From: Nitrosomonas sp.
GTDB taxonomy: Bacteria > Pseudomonadota > Gammaproteobacteria > Burkholderiales > Nitrosomonadaceae
NCBI GenBank assembly: GCA_020890945.1
Contig: JAJHPK010000010.1
Coordinates: 1 to 64,000, forward strand
Direction: 5' to 3'
Length of the DNA stretch: 64,000 nucleotides
This document shows, piece after piece, positions 1-8,718 of the stretch (the first letter of the stretch is position 1; every line of letters starts with the position of its first letter). Below the pieces are notes generated by a model. It was not told the DNA's origin, did no database searches, and saw nothing but the letters and a program-made list of their open reading frames with translations. A program made the position numbers and the translations under genes.

Positions 1-94
1 GTGTAAATACGAAAATATTCATTTTTTTTTAGAAAGTTATATAAATAATGATGTTTCTTTATTAAGAACTTGATCAGCGCAAGGGAGTTTGCCT

Positions 95-2164
95 TTGATA
101 CAAATAAGAACAAAAAAAGAATTATTAATAGTTGCAAGCATGTTGCTGTCTTTAAACACAATCGGCTCAGTTAATGCCGCTGGAATTCCAACTCTGAACG
201 AAGTGACTGTCAAAGCGAATTCCAGAGAACTCATTGGAACCGCCAATTCGGCTAACGAAGGAACGGTTCTCAAGCATCAATTGGATGCGCGCACGGTTTA
301 CCGTCCAGGAGAATTACTCGAATCGGTGCCTGGATTAATTGTGACGCAGCATAGTGGTGAAGGAAAAGCGAATCAGTATTTTTTGCGTGGATTTAATCTT
401 GATCATGGTACCGATGTGCGTATTACCGTGGATGGCATGTTAGTGAATCAACGCACGCACGGGCATGGACAAGGCTGGGCCGATACCAATTTTCTGATCC
501 CAGAATTAATCGGTGGGCTGCAATATATGAAAGGACCCTATTTTGCTAGTCAAGGTGATTTTTCTTCAGCAGGTGCAGTGAGCTTAAATTATGTTGATAA
601 ATTACCGCAAGGTATTGCAACCTATGGAATCGGACAGCAAGGATTTATGCGTGGATTAGTGGCTAAATCGCATCAGGTGGGGCCAGGGAATTTTCTCTAT
701 GCATTTGAATTACTGACTAAAGACGGTCCATGGGTTACACCCGAGAATTATAAAAAATTCAATGGAGTATTGCGATATAGTCAAGAGAATGGCCCCACCA
801 AATTTAATATCACTGCAATGGGATATGGAGCCAAATGGAATGCGACCGATCAGATACCGCAAAGAGGTGTTGAAAGCGGTTATGTTCCAAGATTGGGCGC
901 AATTGATCCGAGCGATGGCGGAGAAACTCACCGCTTCAGTCTTTCAGGAGCATTACAACATACCAGTCGCTTTGGTTTAACCCATATCAATCTGTATACA
1001 TTGCATTCCAATTTGGCATTGTTTTCCAATTTTACTTATTTTCTCGACGATCCCGTGAATGGTGACCAGTTTTCGCAAGTGGATAAGCGTTTTCAATCTG
1101 CGATGAACGTCAGTCACTCATGGGTTAACAAAATTGCCGGGTTTGATGTTGAAAATACGGTTGGTGTGCAATTTCAAAATGATGTGATTGATAACGGGCT
1201 AATGAGCACCAAGGAGCGCCGTACTCTATCAACGACACGTAAAGATCACATCAATCAAAATAGCATTGGTTTGTTTTATCAGAACAGCATTCAATGGCTA
1301 GAAAAGTTTCGCACGGTCGCTGGAATTCGTTCTGATTACTATTGGTTTGATGTCAACAGTCATGTGCACAAAGAAAATTCAGGAGATAGTTATGACAGTA
1401 TGACTAATCCTAAATTAGCTGCAATTTTTGGCCCATGGGCACAAACTGAATTTTATTTTAACTATGGCAGCGGGTTTCATAGTAACGATGGTCGCGGAAC
1501 TACCGCTCGAGTAGATCCTAAAACCGGTGAATCCATCAATCCGGTTCAACCGTTAGTGCGATCAACCGGTTACGAAGTGGGCGTGCGTTCGGCGATTATT
1601 CCTGGATTACAAGCGTCTTTTGCATTGTTCCGTTTAGACATGGCTTCAGAGCTGTTATTTGTTGGGGATGCTGGCACTACGGTAGCTAGCCGGCCTAGTC
1701 AACGAGAAGGATTTGAAATATCCACTTTTTATATGCCGAAGGATTGGTTAACGGTTGATATTGATTATGCGCTTGCACGCGCGCGTTTTAGTGATTTCGA
1801 TCCAGCGGGCAATCATATTCCAGGTGCGATCAATGGCGTGGGTAAGTTAGCGGTTACGCTGGATAATATAGGAAAATTGTTTGGTAGCATGCAATTGCGT
1901 TACTTTGGTAAGCGAGCCTTGGTTGAAGATAATAGTGCGCGATCCAATAACACCGTAACGCTCAATGGCCAAATAGGATATAAGATTAACAATAATGTTC
2001 GTGTGACGCTTCAAGGTTTTAATCTTCTCAATACTCATGGGCATGGTATCGATTATTTCTATACTTCTCGGTTACCAGGCGAACCAGCAGCGGGAGTTGC
2101 AGACAAGCATTTTCACCCAATTGAATCGCGTTCATTTCGCGTTAATTTAGTCGCCAATTTTTAG
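95..2164 (+). CDS. TonB-dependent outer-membrane receptor, possibly for nickel or another metal
   Basis: An outer-membrane active transporter of about 689 residues with a signal peptide ending near VNAA, an N-terminal plug domain (about residues 35-165) and a 22-strand-type barrel closing on a terminal Phe (NLVANF). I place the start at the TTG at 95. The TTG at 89 is in frame, but it lies only 1 nt from the AAGGGAG ribosome-binding site at 81-87, whereas 95 has normal spacing of 7 nt. The plug carries a His-rich stretch (RTHGHGQGW). The nickel regulator gene nikR follows 101 nt downstream in the same direction, which makes nickel or a nickel chelate a reasonable substrate. That is inference from context; the receptor family itself does not reveal the substrate. 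Confidence 0.85.
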   Translation: MIQIRTKKELLIVASMLLSLNTIGSVNAAGIPTLNEVTVKANSRELIGTANSANEGTVLKHQLDARTVYRPGELLESVPGLIVTQHSGEGKANQYFLRGFNLDHGTDVRITVDGMLVNQRTHGHGQGWADTNFLIPELIGGLQYMKGPYFASQGDFSSAGAVSLNYVDKLPQGIATYGIGQQGFMRGLVAKSHQVGPGNFLYAFELLTKDGPWVTPENYKKFNGVLRYSQENGPTKFNITAMGYGAKWNATDQIPQRGVESGYVPRLGAIDPSDGGETHRFSLSGALQHTSRFGLTHINLYTLHSNLALFSNFTYFLDDPVNGDQFSQVDKRFQSAMNVSHSWVNKIAGFDVENTVGVQFQNDVIDNGLMSTKERRTLSTTRKDHINQNSIGLFYQNSIQWLEKFRTVAGIRSDYYWFDVNSHVHKENSGDSYDSMTNPKLAAIFGPWAQTEFYFNYGSGFHSNDGRGTTARVDPKTGESINPVQPLVRSTGYEVGVRSAIIPGLQASFALFRLDMASELLFVGDAGTTVASRPSQREGFEISTFYMPKDWLTVDIDYALARARFSDFDPAGNHIPGAINGVGKLAVTLDNIGKLFGSMQLRYFGKRALVEDNSARSNNTVTLNGQIGYKINNNVRVTLQGFNLLNTHGHGIDYFYTSRLPGEPAAGVADKHFHPIESRSFRVNLVANF

Positions 2165-2265
2165 TATGCTACAGTATGACGTAGTGGAATGAATTAGCAG
2201 TTGCAATACTTTTTCGATAAAATTAACGTTGTTTTTCAATTTCACAGACTTTTCAAGGAAGATTT

Positions 2266-2733
2266 ATGGAACGTTTTACCGTTTCAATGGATGAGGAGCT
2301 TTTTGAACAATTTGACAATATCGTTCAAGCGCGTGGATATGATAATCGTTCCGAAGCGATTCGGGACTTAGTACGTGACTATCTAGAAACCTCTCGTTTG
2401 CAGAAAGATAACAAAGGCCACTGTATCGCGACCCTGACTTATATTTATAATCACCATGAACGAGATTTGGCCTCTATGGTCACTTCGTCACATCATGAAC
2501 ATCACGATATAACGCTTTCCAGCATGCATGTGCATATGGATCATGACAATTGTCTTGAAGTAGTCATTTTGCGCGGCACTATTCAAGACGTGCGCTGTTT
2601 TGCTAATAAAGTGATAGCGAAAAGCGGCGTTCGGCACGGAAAATTGCATATCATACCAATTGAAGTTTCAGAGGTTTCACATGGGCACGATGGAAATAGT
2701 CATGTCCATACCCATATCAGTCCAAGGACTTAG
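2266..2733 (+). CDS. nikR: Nickel-responsive transcriptional regulator NikR
   Basis: A 155-residue ribbon-helix-helix regulator that binds operator DNA when loaded with Ni(II) and represses nickel uptake. The N-terminal RHH domain (MERFTVSMDEELFEQF) is followed by an ACT-like C-terminal domain. The nickel ligands of the E. coli protein are recognisable: a His in the SSHHEHHD stretch, the HVH pair in SSMHVHMDHDNC, and the Cys of that same segment. The tail is unusually His-rich (HGHDGNSHVHTH), which could store or sense extra metal. A good ribosome-binding site (AAGGAAG) precedes the ATG. It lies directly behind a TonB receptor gene, its likely target. I found no convincing NikR operator in either upstream region. 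Confidence 0.93.
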   Translation: MERFTVSMDEELFEQFDNIVQARGYDNRSEAIRDLVRDYLETSRLQKDNKGHCIATLTYIYNHHERDLASMVTSSHHEHHDITLSSMHVHMDHDNCLEVVILRGTIQDVRCFANKVIAKSGVRHGKLHIIPIEVSEVSHGHDGNSHVHTHISPRT

Positions 2734-2737
2734 AAAA

Positions 2738-3973
2738 CTACCATCCACTGACATAAAGATTGATCAAAGCGGATGAGTTTTGATAAAGCTCCGCAATGCC
2801 ATGACGATCAAAACGTAATTTATTTAAATTCACGGCTTTTGCCGGCAACACTTCTTTTGTGGAAAAATTAAATTGCATCAACGGTGTGACATGATGAGAA
2901 TTGACGTAGAGATTGCCCGATTCATCTGCGTTTGCGACAGGATCGTGAATATCTGCAATAACATAAATCAATTCGGCTATTTTTTCTTTGGGAAGTGTAA
3001 TCGTATAGGTATCAAAGAAGTGATCGGGAACCGGAGATGAATTGAATGCGAACGTTTCCAATCCCAATGTTGCGCCGACAGCTTGCGCTAATCCTCCACC
3101 AATCGAGTGTCCTGCAACCGTAATTTTAGCCCCGGGATAGCGAGCGATTACGTCACTTGCAAAATTAAAAGCGTCTTTAAATTGATCACTGACTATTCCT
3201 ACAGCAATTGCCGAATCAGCTGCGATATCACGTGCAAGCTCCTCCGTTTCTTTCAGGGAGCATGGGAAATTGCAGGTTTCCGTGCCACGAAAGACCAGCG
3301 CCAATTCTTTAGGGTTGGTATTTTGATTTTCATAAAGACCTCCAGCCATTCCGGAGCTTTTATCGTTAGCTTGGATTAATTTCCAAGAACCCAGAACAGT
3401 GTTGTCGAAGTTGTACACTAAATCAGCTAACTGCATGTATGGCAATGATTTGCCAAGCAAATCGACTGCACGGCGTTCATTGGCTAAAAGCATGCCGTAA
3501 GGCTTCCAGTCTCTGCCTACTAAATAATCTGGGCGGATATAAATTGAAACATTATTGAGTTGAAAAATGGATCCACTATCTGGTAGAAGATTTAAGCTTA
3601 CGTTATAGCGTTCGGTCCCGAATTGTTTAGGAATATCAACTTTGGGAATATTTAAAATTCTTGTCGCAGAAGTATAAGTGGGGCCGCTGGGTTCTGCAGC
3701 GGTATCCAATTCAATACTAGTCAGTTGAAATAAATTGCTTTGGTCTGGATTGCTAGTGCCGAGCCATTGTAAGGTTCCTTTGTATATGCTGGTATCAGCC
3801 GGATCAATCATCGTTACCTTTTGTAAGCACACCAATCCAGTGGTATCAAGATATGTCGCGGGGGAAGTAAATGTTGAGCATTCTTCGGGTAACGCATGAG
3901 ATACAGACGTGAACAAAAGCATACCGATAAAACTAATGGGGCTGAGCAATTGGGTCGTGAAGTGATATTTCAT
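2738..3973 (-). CDS. Secreted class-3 lipase-like alpha/beta hydrolase
   Basis: A 411-residue protein with a cleavable signal peptide (cleavage probably after SVSHA), so it acts in the periplasm or outside the cell. The C-terminal half is a Lipase_3 fold: an oxyanion segment (LVFRGTETCN), the nucleophile elbow GHSIGGG with Ser290, a likely catalytic Asp344 (DIHDPVA) and His391 (DRHGIAEL). The N-terminal 150 residues match nothing I recognise and may be a lectin- or adhesin-like beta domain. It converges on nikR with only 4 nt between the stop codons. The substrate is not evident; esterase or phospholipase activity is equally possible. Confidence 0.75.
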   Translation of the reverse strand: MKYHFTTQLLSPISFIGMLLFTSVSHALPEECSTFTSPATYLDTTGLVCLQKVTMIDPADTSIYKGTLQWLGTSNPDQSNLFQLTSIELDTAAEPSGPTYTSATRILNIPKVDIPKQFGTERYNVSLNLLPDSGSIFQLNNVSIYIRPDYLVGRDWKPYGMLLANERRAVDLLGKSLPYMQLADLVYNFDNTVLGSWKLIQANDKSSGMAGGLYENQNTNPKELALVFRGTETCNFPCSLKETEELARDIAADSAIAVGIVSDQFKDAFNFASDVIARYPGAKITVAGHSIGGGLAQAVGATLGLETFAFNSSPVPDHFFDTYTITLPKEKIAELIYVIADIHDPVANADESGNLYVNSHHVTPLMQFNFSTKEVLPAKAVNLNKLRFDRHGIAELYQNSSALINLYVSGW

Positions 3974-4077
3974 GATTGAATTAAATGATTGGTGAGTAAG
4001 AGTGCACGTTTAGACATGACGCGTTGATGAACGTTCTATTTGAAACGTAATAATACTGCGTATGCGGTTTTGTTTTA

Positions 4078-4593
4078 TCAACGCGGCATGCTCGGATGAT
4101 AACCAGATTTTAATGCGTGAATAGCATCTTCGCTGTTGCGGACTATTTGTCTATTGGGGCAGAAAATATTTTTGGCGAGCTCACGCTGCGCAAAAAATTG
4201 TCGAACAAGGGTCAGCTTTTCCCATTCTGATACGCGTGGTTGTGCCCATGTTTTGTCATCACGACCCAGTGCATACAGTTTTCTTTCAGTTGTTGAGCAA
4301 CGTATGCCTTCATAGCTAATATTTAATGCACCCGAAGAGGATTTAACGACCAGGGTAAAGCGAATTACGCCATCTTCACCGACACTAATGGAAGCAGGAT
4401 CGATGAGATACTGATTATCAGTAATGGCGCCACTACTCACATCAAATTCCAATAAGCTTCGGGTATCAGGATATGTGGGTAATTGTGTTGCACGCTCAGC
4501 CCAAGTTTTTTCGTCTTCAAACTGATCTTTGAAAGTTTTGTTGGCGCAGCCCGTCAGAATTAGAATGCCGATTAGTATGACCAGTGATTTCAT
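4078..4593 (-). CDS. CNP1-like family lipoprotein
   Basis: A 171-residue predicted lipoprotein: a short hydrophobic leader ends in the lipobox LTGC, so it should be anchored in a membrane facing the periplasm. The remainder resembles the CNP1-like family (PF08750) of betaproteobacteria, with conserved segments FEDEKTWAE, RFTLVVKSSSGA, YEGIRC and a late Cys in NIFCPNR. Function is unknown for the family. Its ATG overlaps the stop of the DUF3501 gene by 4 nt, so it is translated with the rubrerythrin/Fe-S protein cluster, though its presence there may only be operon convenience. Confidence 0.75.
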   Translation of the reverse strand: MKSLVILIGILILTGCANKTFKDQFEDEKTWAERATQLPTYPDTRSLLEFDVSSGAITDNQYLIDPASISVGEDGVIRFTLVVKSSSGALNISYEGIRCSTTERKLYALGRDDKTWAQPRVSEWEKLTLVRQFFAQRELAKNIFCPNRQIVRNSEDAIHALKSGYHPSMPR

Positions 4594-5180
4594 GCGTCGG
4601 TAAAGTCATTTAACAGTGATGCCCGAGTTTCGGAATGGATGCTATCAACAGATACGGAATAAGCCGGATGATCGATGCCCATGCGTAACGTGGCATTTTG
4701 GCGTAATGCTTGAATCATTTCGGGCATCAGTTCAAAACGTAAAAAATGCACTGACGAAGTTTTATCAGAATTTTCACGTTCGATATCTTCATCAGCGATT
4801 GCAAAAACACTTTCGAATTCACCGATCTGAACCCATACCCGGTCTTCAATCCCTAACAGAAGCGCTAGTTTTTTTGCACGTTCCTCCGGATCGGGATATT
4901 CAATCATCATCGTTACTTTCCAATTGCACCCGTCTGGAACCAGTGGCGTATAAGTTTGGAGTTCATGAATGATTTCTGTTTCTTTGAAAATTCGTTCAGC
5001 ATGTAACATTTCTTGAATTTGATAACGAATTGTTAACTCATCTTCAAAAATTAAGGTTACATTGTTCCCTAGCGCAATTTTTCGTGGTTTTTTATGTGCT
5101 ATCAGTTGCTGTCGAAAATCATCGCGTATTTTTGCGTAGGCTTCGAGTGTTAACAGGCTATCACGCGTAATACGCTTCAT
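4590..5180 (-). CDS. DUF3501 family protein
   Basis: A 196-residue cytoplasmic protein of the DUF3501 family (opening MKRITRDSLLTLEAYAKIR), with no signal peptide or membrane segment. The family recurs next to rubrerythrin and a heterodisulfide-reductase-like Fe-S protein, and that arrangement is kept here: it overlaps the Fe-S gene upstream and the CNP1 gene downstream by 4 nt each. The biochemical role is unknown. Conserved charged segments (MLHAERIF, FLRFELMPEM) suggest a folded partner protein rather than an enzyme with an obvious motif. A part in redox or peroxide defence is inferred from context only. Confidence 0.82.
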   Translation of the reverse strand: MKRITRDSLLTLEAYAKIRDDFRQQLIAHKKPRKIALGNNVTLIFEDELTIRYQIQEMLHAERIFKETEIIHELQTYTPLVPDGCNWKVTMMIEYPDPEERAKKLALLLGIEDRVWVQIGEFESVFAIADEDIERENSDKTSSVHFLRFELMPEMIQALRQNATLRMGIDHPAYSVSVDSIHSETRASLLNDFTDA

Positions 5181-6589
5181 ACTTTGTCCTCTAAATCAAC
5201 GGAATTAGTCGGTAAAACCTGCAAATTTGGAATGCTGCATTGATGGTCATCATAGCCATACGCTAAACGCAATAAGCTCAATGGATGTAACTTTTTCGCT
5301 TTGCTGCCGGAATGATTTTCACAAATACCTTGCTCTATATGGCGTGCGGCGATAGCGCAATCCGAGCTAATATAATCTGGATTTGGCGCACTCATTTGTT
5401 TGAAGACCGGGCGCCCGATTTTCATCGAATCGGCAAAGTATTCACTTTTGACGCCCCAAGTGCCGTCATGTCCGGAACAACGTTCGACGCTATTCACGCT
5501 TGTTCCTGGTATTAATTGCAATACATCGCGAGTTTTTTTGCCAATATTTTGCACACGTTGATGGCAGGGAATGTGATATGAAACATTACCTAACGATTGT
5601 TTGAAATCTGTTTTCAGCAAATTGTCTTGATTTCTAAGCCACAAATATTCAAACGGATCAAACATTGCGGCTGCGACAGTTTGAATCGCGATATCTTCAG
5701 GAAACAATAATGGCAGCTCCTGTTTGTACATCAAAACACAGGATGGAACTGCGGAAATAATGGCATAACCTTGCTGAGCCATTGTTAACAAGTGTGGAAT
5801 ATTTTGATTTTTCAGAGCTTCCACAGCTTGCAGATCACCTAATTCGAGCTTGGGCATGCCGCAGCATACTTCTTGCTCAACTAAGCGAGTTGGAATCTCG
5901 TTATGCTTAAGGATTCGTAATAAATCGTGACCAATGCCGGGTTCGTTGTAATTGATATAGCACGTTGCGTAAATGGCTACCTTCCCGGGAGTTTTATTGC
6001 CATCTTTAACGGTGAAGCGATCGTTCAATTGCGCATGGGAACGAAATTGATGTGCAGTATATTCCGGAAGTTTTCGTTCGGAACGTATGCCCAGTGTGCT
6101 ATCCAGTACTTTACGAGCCAGTGGTGTTTTATTTAATGTGTTGATCGTTGGTGCGATAACGGGATTGGCTGCGACTTTGCCCATCAAATCGGTACTAGAA
6201 AGTAATTTATCGCGAAAACCGGCACCCGATTGTTGATACTTAACTGCTTTGGTACGTAACATGAGATGCGGAAAATCAATGTTCCATTCGTGAGGCGGTA
6301 CATAAGGACATTTGGTCATGAAGCACATATCGCACAGATAACAGCGATCGACTACTTCTTGGAAGCGATTTTTTTCTACGCCATCGATTTCACCGGTAGA
6401 ACCGTCATCGATCAAATCAAAAAGCCGTGGGAAAGCGGTGCAGAGATTGACGCATCGGCGACAGCCATGACATATGTCAAAGACACGTTCCATTTCTTGC
6501 TGTAATTTTTCTGGATTGTAAAAATCTGCATTTTTCCAATCGACCGGATGACGTTTTGGGGCTTCGAGACTACCTTCACGAGATGCCAT
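5177..6589 (-). CDS. GlpC/heterodisulfide-reductase-like Fe-S oxidoreductase
   Basis: A 470-residue soluble electron-transfer protein. Two [4Fe-4S] ferredoxin motifs sit near the N terminus (CHGCRRCVNLC and CYLCDMCFMTKCP), followed by the two cysteine-rich CCG domains typical of GlpC, HdrB and LldE relatives. The first has a normal CCG (EVCCGMPK). The second reads CSG (ERCSGHDG), which would remove one expected cluster ligand. It lies between the rubrerythrin and DUF3501 genes and overlaps the latter by 4 nt. Likely role: passing electrons to or from the rubrerythrin system. The donor and acceptor are unknown. Confidence 0.83.
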   Translation of the reverse strand: MASREGSLEAPKRHPVDWKNADFYNPEKLQQEMERVFDICHGCRRCVNLCTAFPRLFDLIDDGSTGEIDGVEKNRFQEVVDRCYLCDMCFMTKCPYVPPHEWNIDFPHLMLRTKAVKYQQSGAGFRDKLLSSTDLMGKVAANPVIAPTINTLNKTPLARKVLDSTLGIRSERKLPEYTAHQFRSHAQLNDRFTVKDGNKTPGKVAIYATCYINYNEPGIGHDLLRILKHNEIPTRLVEQEVCCGMPKLELGDLQAVEALKNQNIPHLLTMAQQGYAIISAVPSCVLMYKQELPLLFPEDIAIQTVAAAMFDPFEYLWLRNQDNLLKTDFKQSLGNVSYHIPCHQRVQNIGKKTRDVLQLIPGTSVNSVERCSGHDGTWGVKSEYFADSMKIGRPVFKQMSAPNPDYISSDCAIAARHIEQGICENHSGSKAKKLHPLSLLRLAYGYDDHQCSIPNLQVLPTNSVDLEDKV

Positions 6590-6624
6590 AGTTTATTATC
6601 TTTTTGGCAAAATTATTCTGATTG

Positions 6625-6657
6625 AAAGATTCGTTGCAAACGATGCAACGAATCTTT
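6625..6657 (-). terminator. Hairpin between the rubrerythrin and Fe-S protein genes
   Basis: A perfect 14-bp inverted repeat (6625-6638 and 6644-6657) with a 5-nt loop. It lies just after the rubrerythrin stop and just before the next gene of the same strand. The T-run after the stem is short, so it may act as a partial terminator or an mRNA-stabilising hairpin. Either way, rubrerythrin would be made in excess of the downstream proteins. Confidence 0.7.
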
Positions 6658-6687
6658 CTTAGTTTGAATATGTTGGAATGGATTTAT

Positions 6688-7107
6688 TTAATCGGCTAAA
6701 CCATCCAATGCACGTTGGAAACGATTGGCATGTGAGCGTTCAGCTTTGGCCAGAGTTTCAAACCAATCGGCGATTTCATCAAAACCTTCTTCACGCGCAA
6801 TTTTCGTCATGCCGGGATACATGTCGGTATACTCGTGCGTTTCGCCGGCGATCGCTGTTTTCAGATTTTCCCGTGTTGAACCGAATGGCATGCCAGTTGC
6901 TGGATCGCCACAGGTTTCGAGATATTCCAAATGACCATGCGCGTGTCCGGTTTCGCCTTCTGCCGTGGAGCGGAATACTGACGCGACATCGTTCTGTCCT
7001 TCTACATCGGCTTTAGCTGCAAAATACAGATAACGGCGATTTGCTTGAGATTCTCCCGCAAACGCGGCTTTCAGATTTCCTTCAGTTTTTGATCCTTTGA
7101 GTTGCAT
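6688..7107 (-). CDS. Rubrerythrin, diiron domain only
   Basis: A 139-residue four-helix-bundle ferritin-like protein that reduces hydrogen peroxide at a non-haem diiron centre. The Glu/His ligand motifs are all visible: [34 protein letters not shown] and [10 protein letters not shown]. Classical rubrerythrins (about 190 residues) end in a rubredoxin-like FeCys4 domain. That domain is absent here and there is no CxxC pair, so electrons must come from a partner, plausibly the Fe-S protein encoded next. A good AGGAGAAA ribosome-binding site precedes the ATG. First gene of the four-gene cluster. Confidence 0.92.
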   Translation of the reverse strand: MQLKGSKTEGNLKAAFAGESQANRRYLYFAAKADVEGQNDVASVFRSTAEGETGHAHGHLEYLETCGDPATGMPFGSTRENLKTAIAGETHEYTDMYPGMTKIAREEGFDEIADWFETLAKAERSHANRFQRALDGLAD

Positions 7108-7435
7108 ATATTTCTCCTTTTTATGTTGATGCGATTTCTCTTTGTTGTTAGTGCTAAATTGAAGCTGATAAATTTACTTATGACAGTTGGAAAACGTAAC
7201 GACACATTGAATCAGGAAACCGTTGTGGTTTTCCAGTTTTTACTTAGCAGAGCGCAATTTGTATTCCATAAATGCACGCCCACATGTTAATCATGTAGAA
7301 AAAGACTATCGAAGGGCTTAACGATTGTCAACACCTGCATGCTTTGAGAAACTCAGCCGGTAGAGGTTGAAGAGACTATTATGTCATGATAAATCTGTTA
7401 GTCTATCGAATTGTTACAATTTATTCATAAAGCTT
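7108..7435. other. Intergenic region between rubrerythrin and exonuclease III genes
   Basis: About 330 nt between two divergent genes. It should hold the promoters for both. I saw no clear sigma-70 pair, operator palindrome, RNA gene or credible small reading frame here. Confidence 0.4.
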
Positions 7436-8209
7436 ATGAAGATCGCGACTTGGAACGTCAATTCATTAAAAGTGAGATTGCCTCATGTAATCGACTGGTT
7501 GAACAATCATCAACCGGACATTTTATGTTTGCAAGAAACTAAATTGATTGACGATCATTTTCCATTGCATGACATTAACGCGTTGGGTTATCACTGTTTA
7601 TTTAACGGTCAGAAAACCTATAACGGCGTAGCGATTCTTAGCAAATTAGCAGGAAATGATAGGATTTTAGATATCCCACAGTTTTCTGACGAACAAAAAA
7701 GAGTGATTTCTGCGACCTATGGAGATTTACGTGTGGTGTGTGTTTATGTGCCAAACGGCGAATCGGTGGAATCAGCTAAATATCAGTATAAATTGCAATG
7801 GCTAACCGCGCTTAAACAATGGTTGCAGCAGGAGCTGATACGTTATGAACAATTGATTGTATTGGGGGATTTTAATATTGCTCCAGAAGATCGTGATGTG
7901 TATGACCCTGATGCTTGGCGTGACAAAGTGCTGTGCAGTCAACCTGAACGAGATGCGCTGAATGATTTGATTGGTTTAGGGTTAAAAGACAGTTTTCGTT
8001 TGTTTGAACAACCTGAGAAATCGTATACTTGGTGGGATTATCGCATGATGGCTTTTCGACTGAACCGAGGGTTGCGCATTGATCACATTCTAATTAGCGA
8101 TGTGCTGACGAAACATTGTTCGGCATGCAGTATCGATAAACAACCGCGAAAATTGGAGCGTCCTTCAGATCACGCGCCCGTCATTGTGGAGTTTAAAATT
8201 AAGGAGTAA
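7436..8209 (+). CDS. xthA: Exodeoxyribonuclease III (AP endonuclease)
   Basis: A 257-residue AP endonuclease/3'-exonuclease of base-excision repair. The reading frame is open further upstream, but I start it at the ATG at 7436, where the conserved N terminus begins (MKIATWNVNSLKVR). Catalytic motifs are all present: LQETKL (metal-binding Glu), GDFNIAPEDRDVYD (Asp and Asn), RIDHILIS and SDHAPVIVEF (catalytic His). Length is normal for the family. No strong ribosome-binding site is seen. The last 11 nt overlap the 3' end of the convergent DUF4124 gene. Confidence 0.94.
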   Translation: MKIATWNVNSLKVRLPHVIDWLNNHQPDILCLQETKLIDDHFPLHDINALGYHCLFNGQKTYNGVAILSKLAGNDRILDIPQFSDEQKRVISATYGDLRVVCVYVPNGESVESAKYQYKLQWLTALKQWLQQELIRYEQLIVLGDFNIAPEDRDVYDPDAWRDKVLCSQPERDALNDLIGLGLKDSFRLFEQPEKSYTWWDYRMMAFRLNRGLRIDHILISDVLTKHCSACSIDKQPRKLERPSDHAPVIVEFKIKE

Positions 8210-8693
8210 CTTTTGACGGTTCAGGTTTTTTCTCGGTTAAAGTCTGCATTTCAGCGCGTAATGCGCCGAGATTTTTTTCGCGTTCTTGTATTTCTTGTCT
8301 TAGACGTTCGACCCGATCGATATAACGTTGATAATTACGCTCGCTGCCCAATCGATCAGGAACCCCGTCTTTATATTCTTCTCTGACTTCATTCAGGCGT
8401 TTTTCTTCTTCCGTAATCTTAGTTGCTAATTGACTACGGTGCTCTTCAAATTTCATCGATTCTCTGCGCTGGAGAATACGCTCTTCGGCGCCGCTCGAAT
8501 TGGTTGAGGGCGGCATGACCACAATGGGAGGCAGATTCAATTGTTTTGCATTGGCCGAAGGTACATTGGAGTAAGTAACTTTGCCGTCTTTATCGACGTG
8601 TTTGTAAATAGTGGCTTGTGCTGAGTTAATCGAAAATAGGGTACTTATCGACAAAAAAAACAAGGAGGATTTGATTTTTTTCATGACACTCAT
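8199..8693 (-). CDS. DUF4124 domain-containing exported protein
   Basis: A 164-residue exported protein: signal peptide ending near INSAQA, then a DUF4124 segment (IYKHVDKDGKVTYSNVP) that usually lies just after the leader, then a long charged coiled coil (about residues 75-155) rich in Glu, Arg and Lys. The function of DUF4124 proteins is unknown; many are periplasmic or cell-envelope-associated. A paralogue lies immediately upstream on the same strand, 25 nt away, so the pair looks like a tandem duplication. The 3' end overlaps xthA by 11 nt. Confidence 0.8.
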   Translation of the reverse strand: MSVMKKIKSSLFFLSISTLFSINSAQATIYKHVDKDGKVTYSNVPSANAKQLNLPPIVVMPPSTNSSGAEERILQRRESMKFEEHRSQLATKITEEEKRLNEVREEYKDGVPDRLGSERNYQRYIDRVERLRQEIQEREKNLGALRAEMQTLTEKKPEPSKVTP

Positions 8694-8718
8694 GGACTAT
8701 AAGAAACTTTTTAAACTA

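Noticed and set aside
1..94. Possible NikR operator upstream of the TonB receptor
   Set aside because: AT-rich words resembling half-sites are present, but no palindrome with the spacing known for NikR operators.
2174..2209. GTAT...ATAC inverted words before nikR
   Set aside because: The spacing (28 nt between four-base arms) does not fit a NikR operator; chance is likely in AT-rich DNA.
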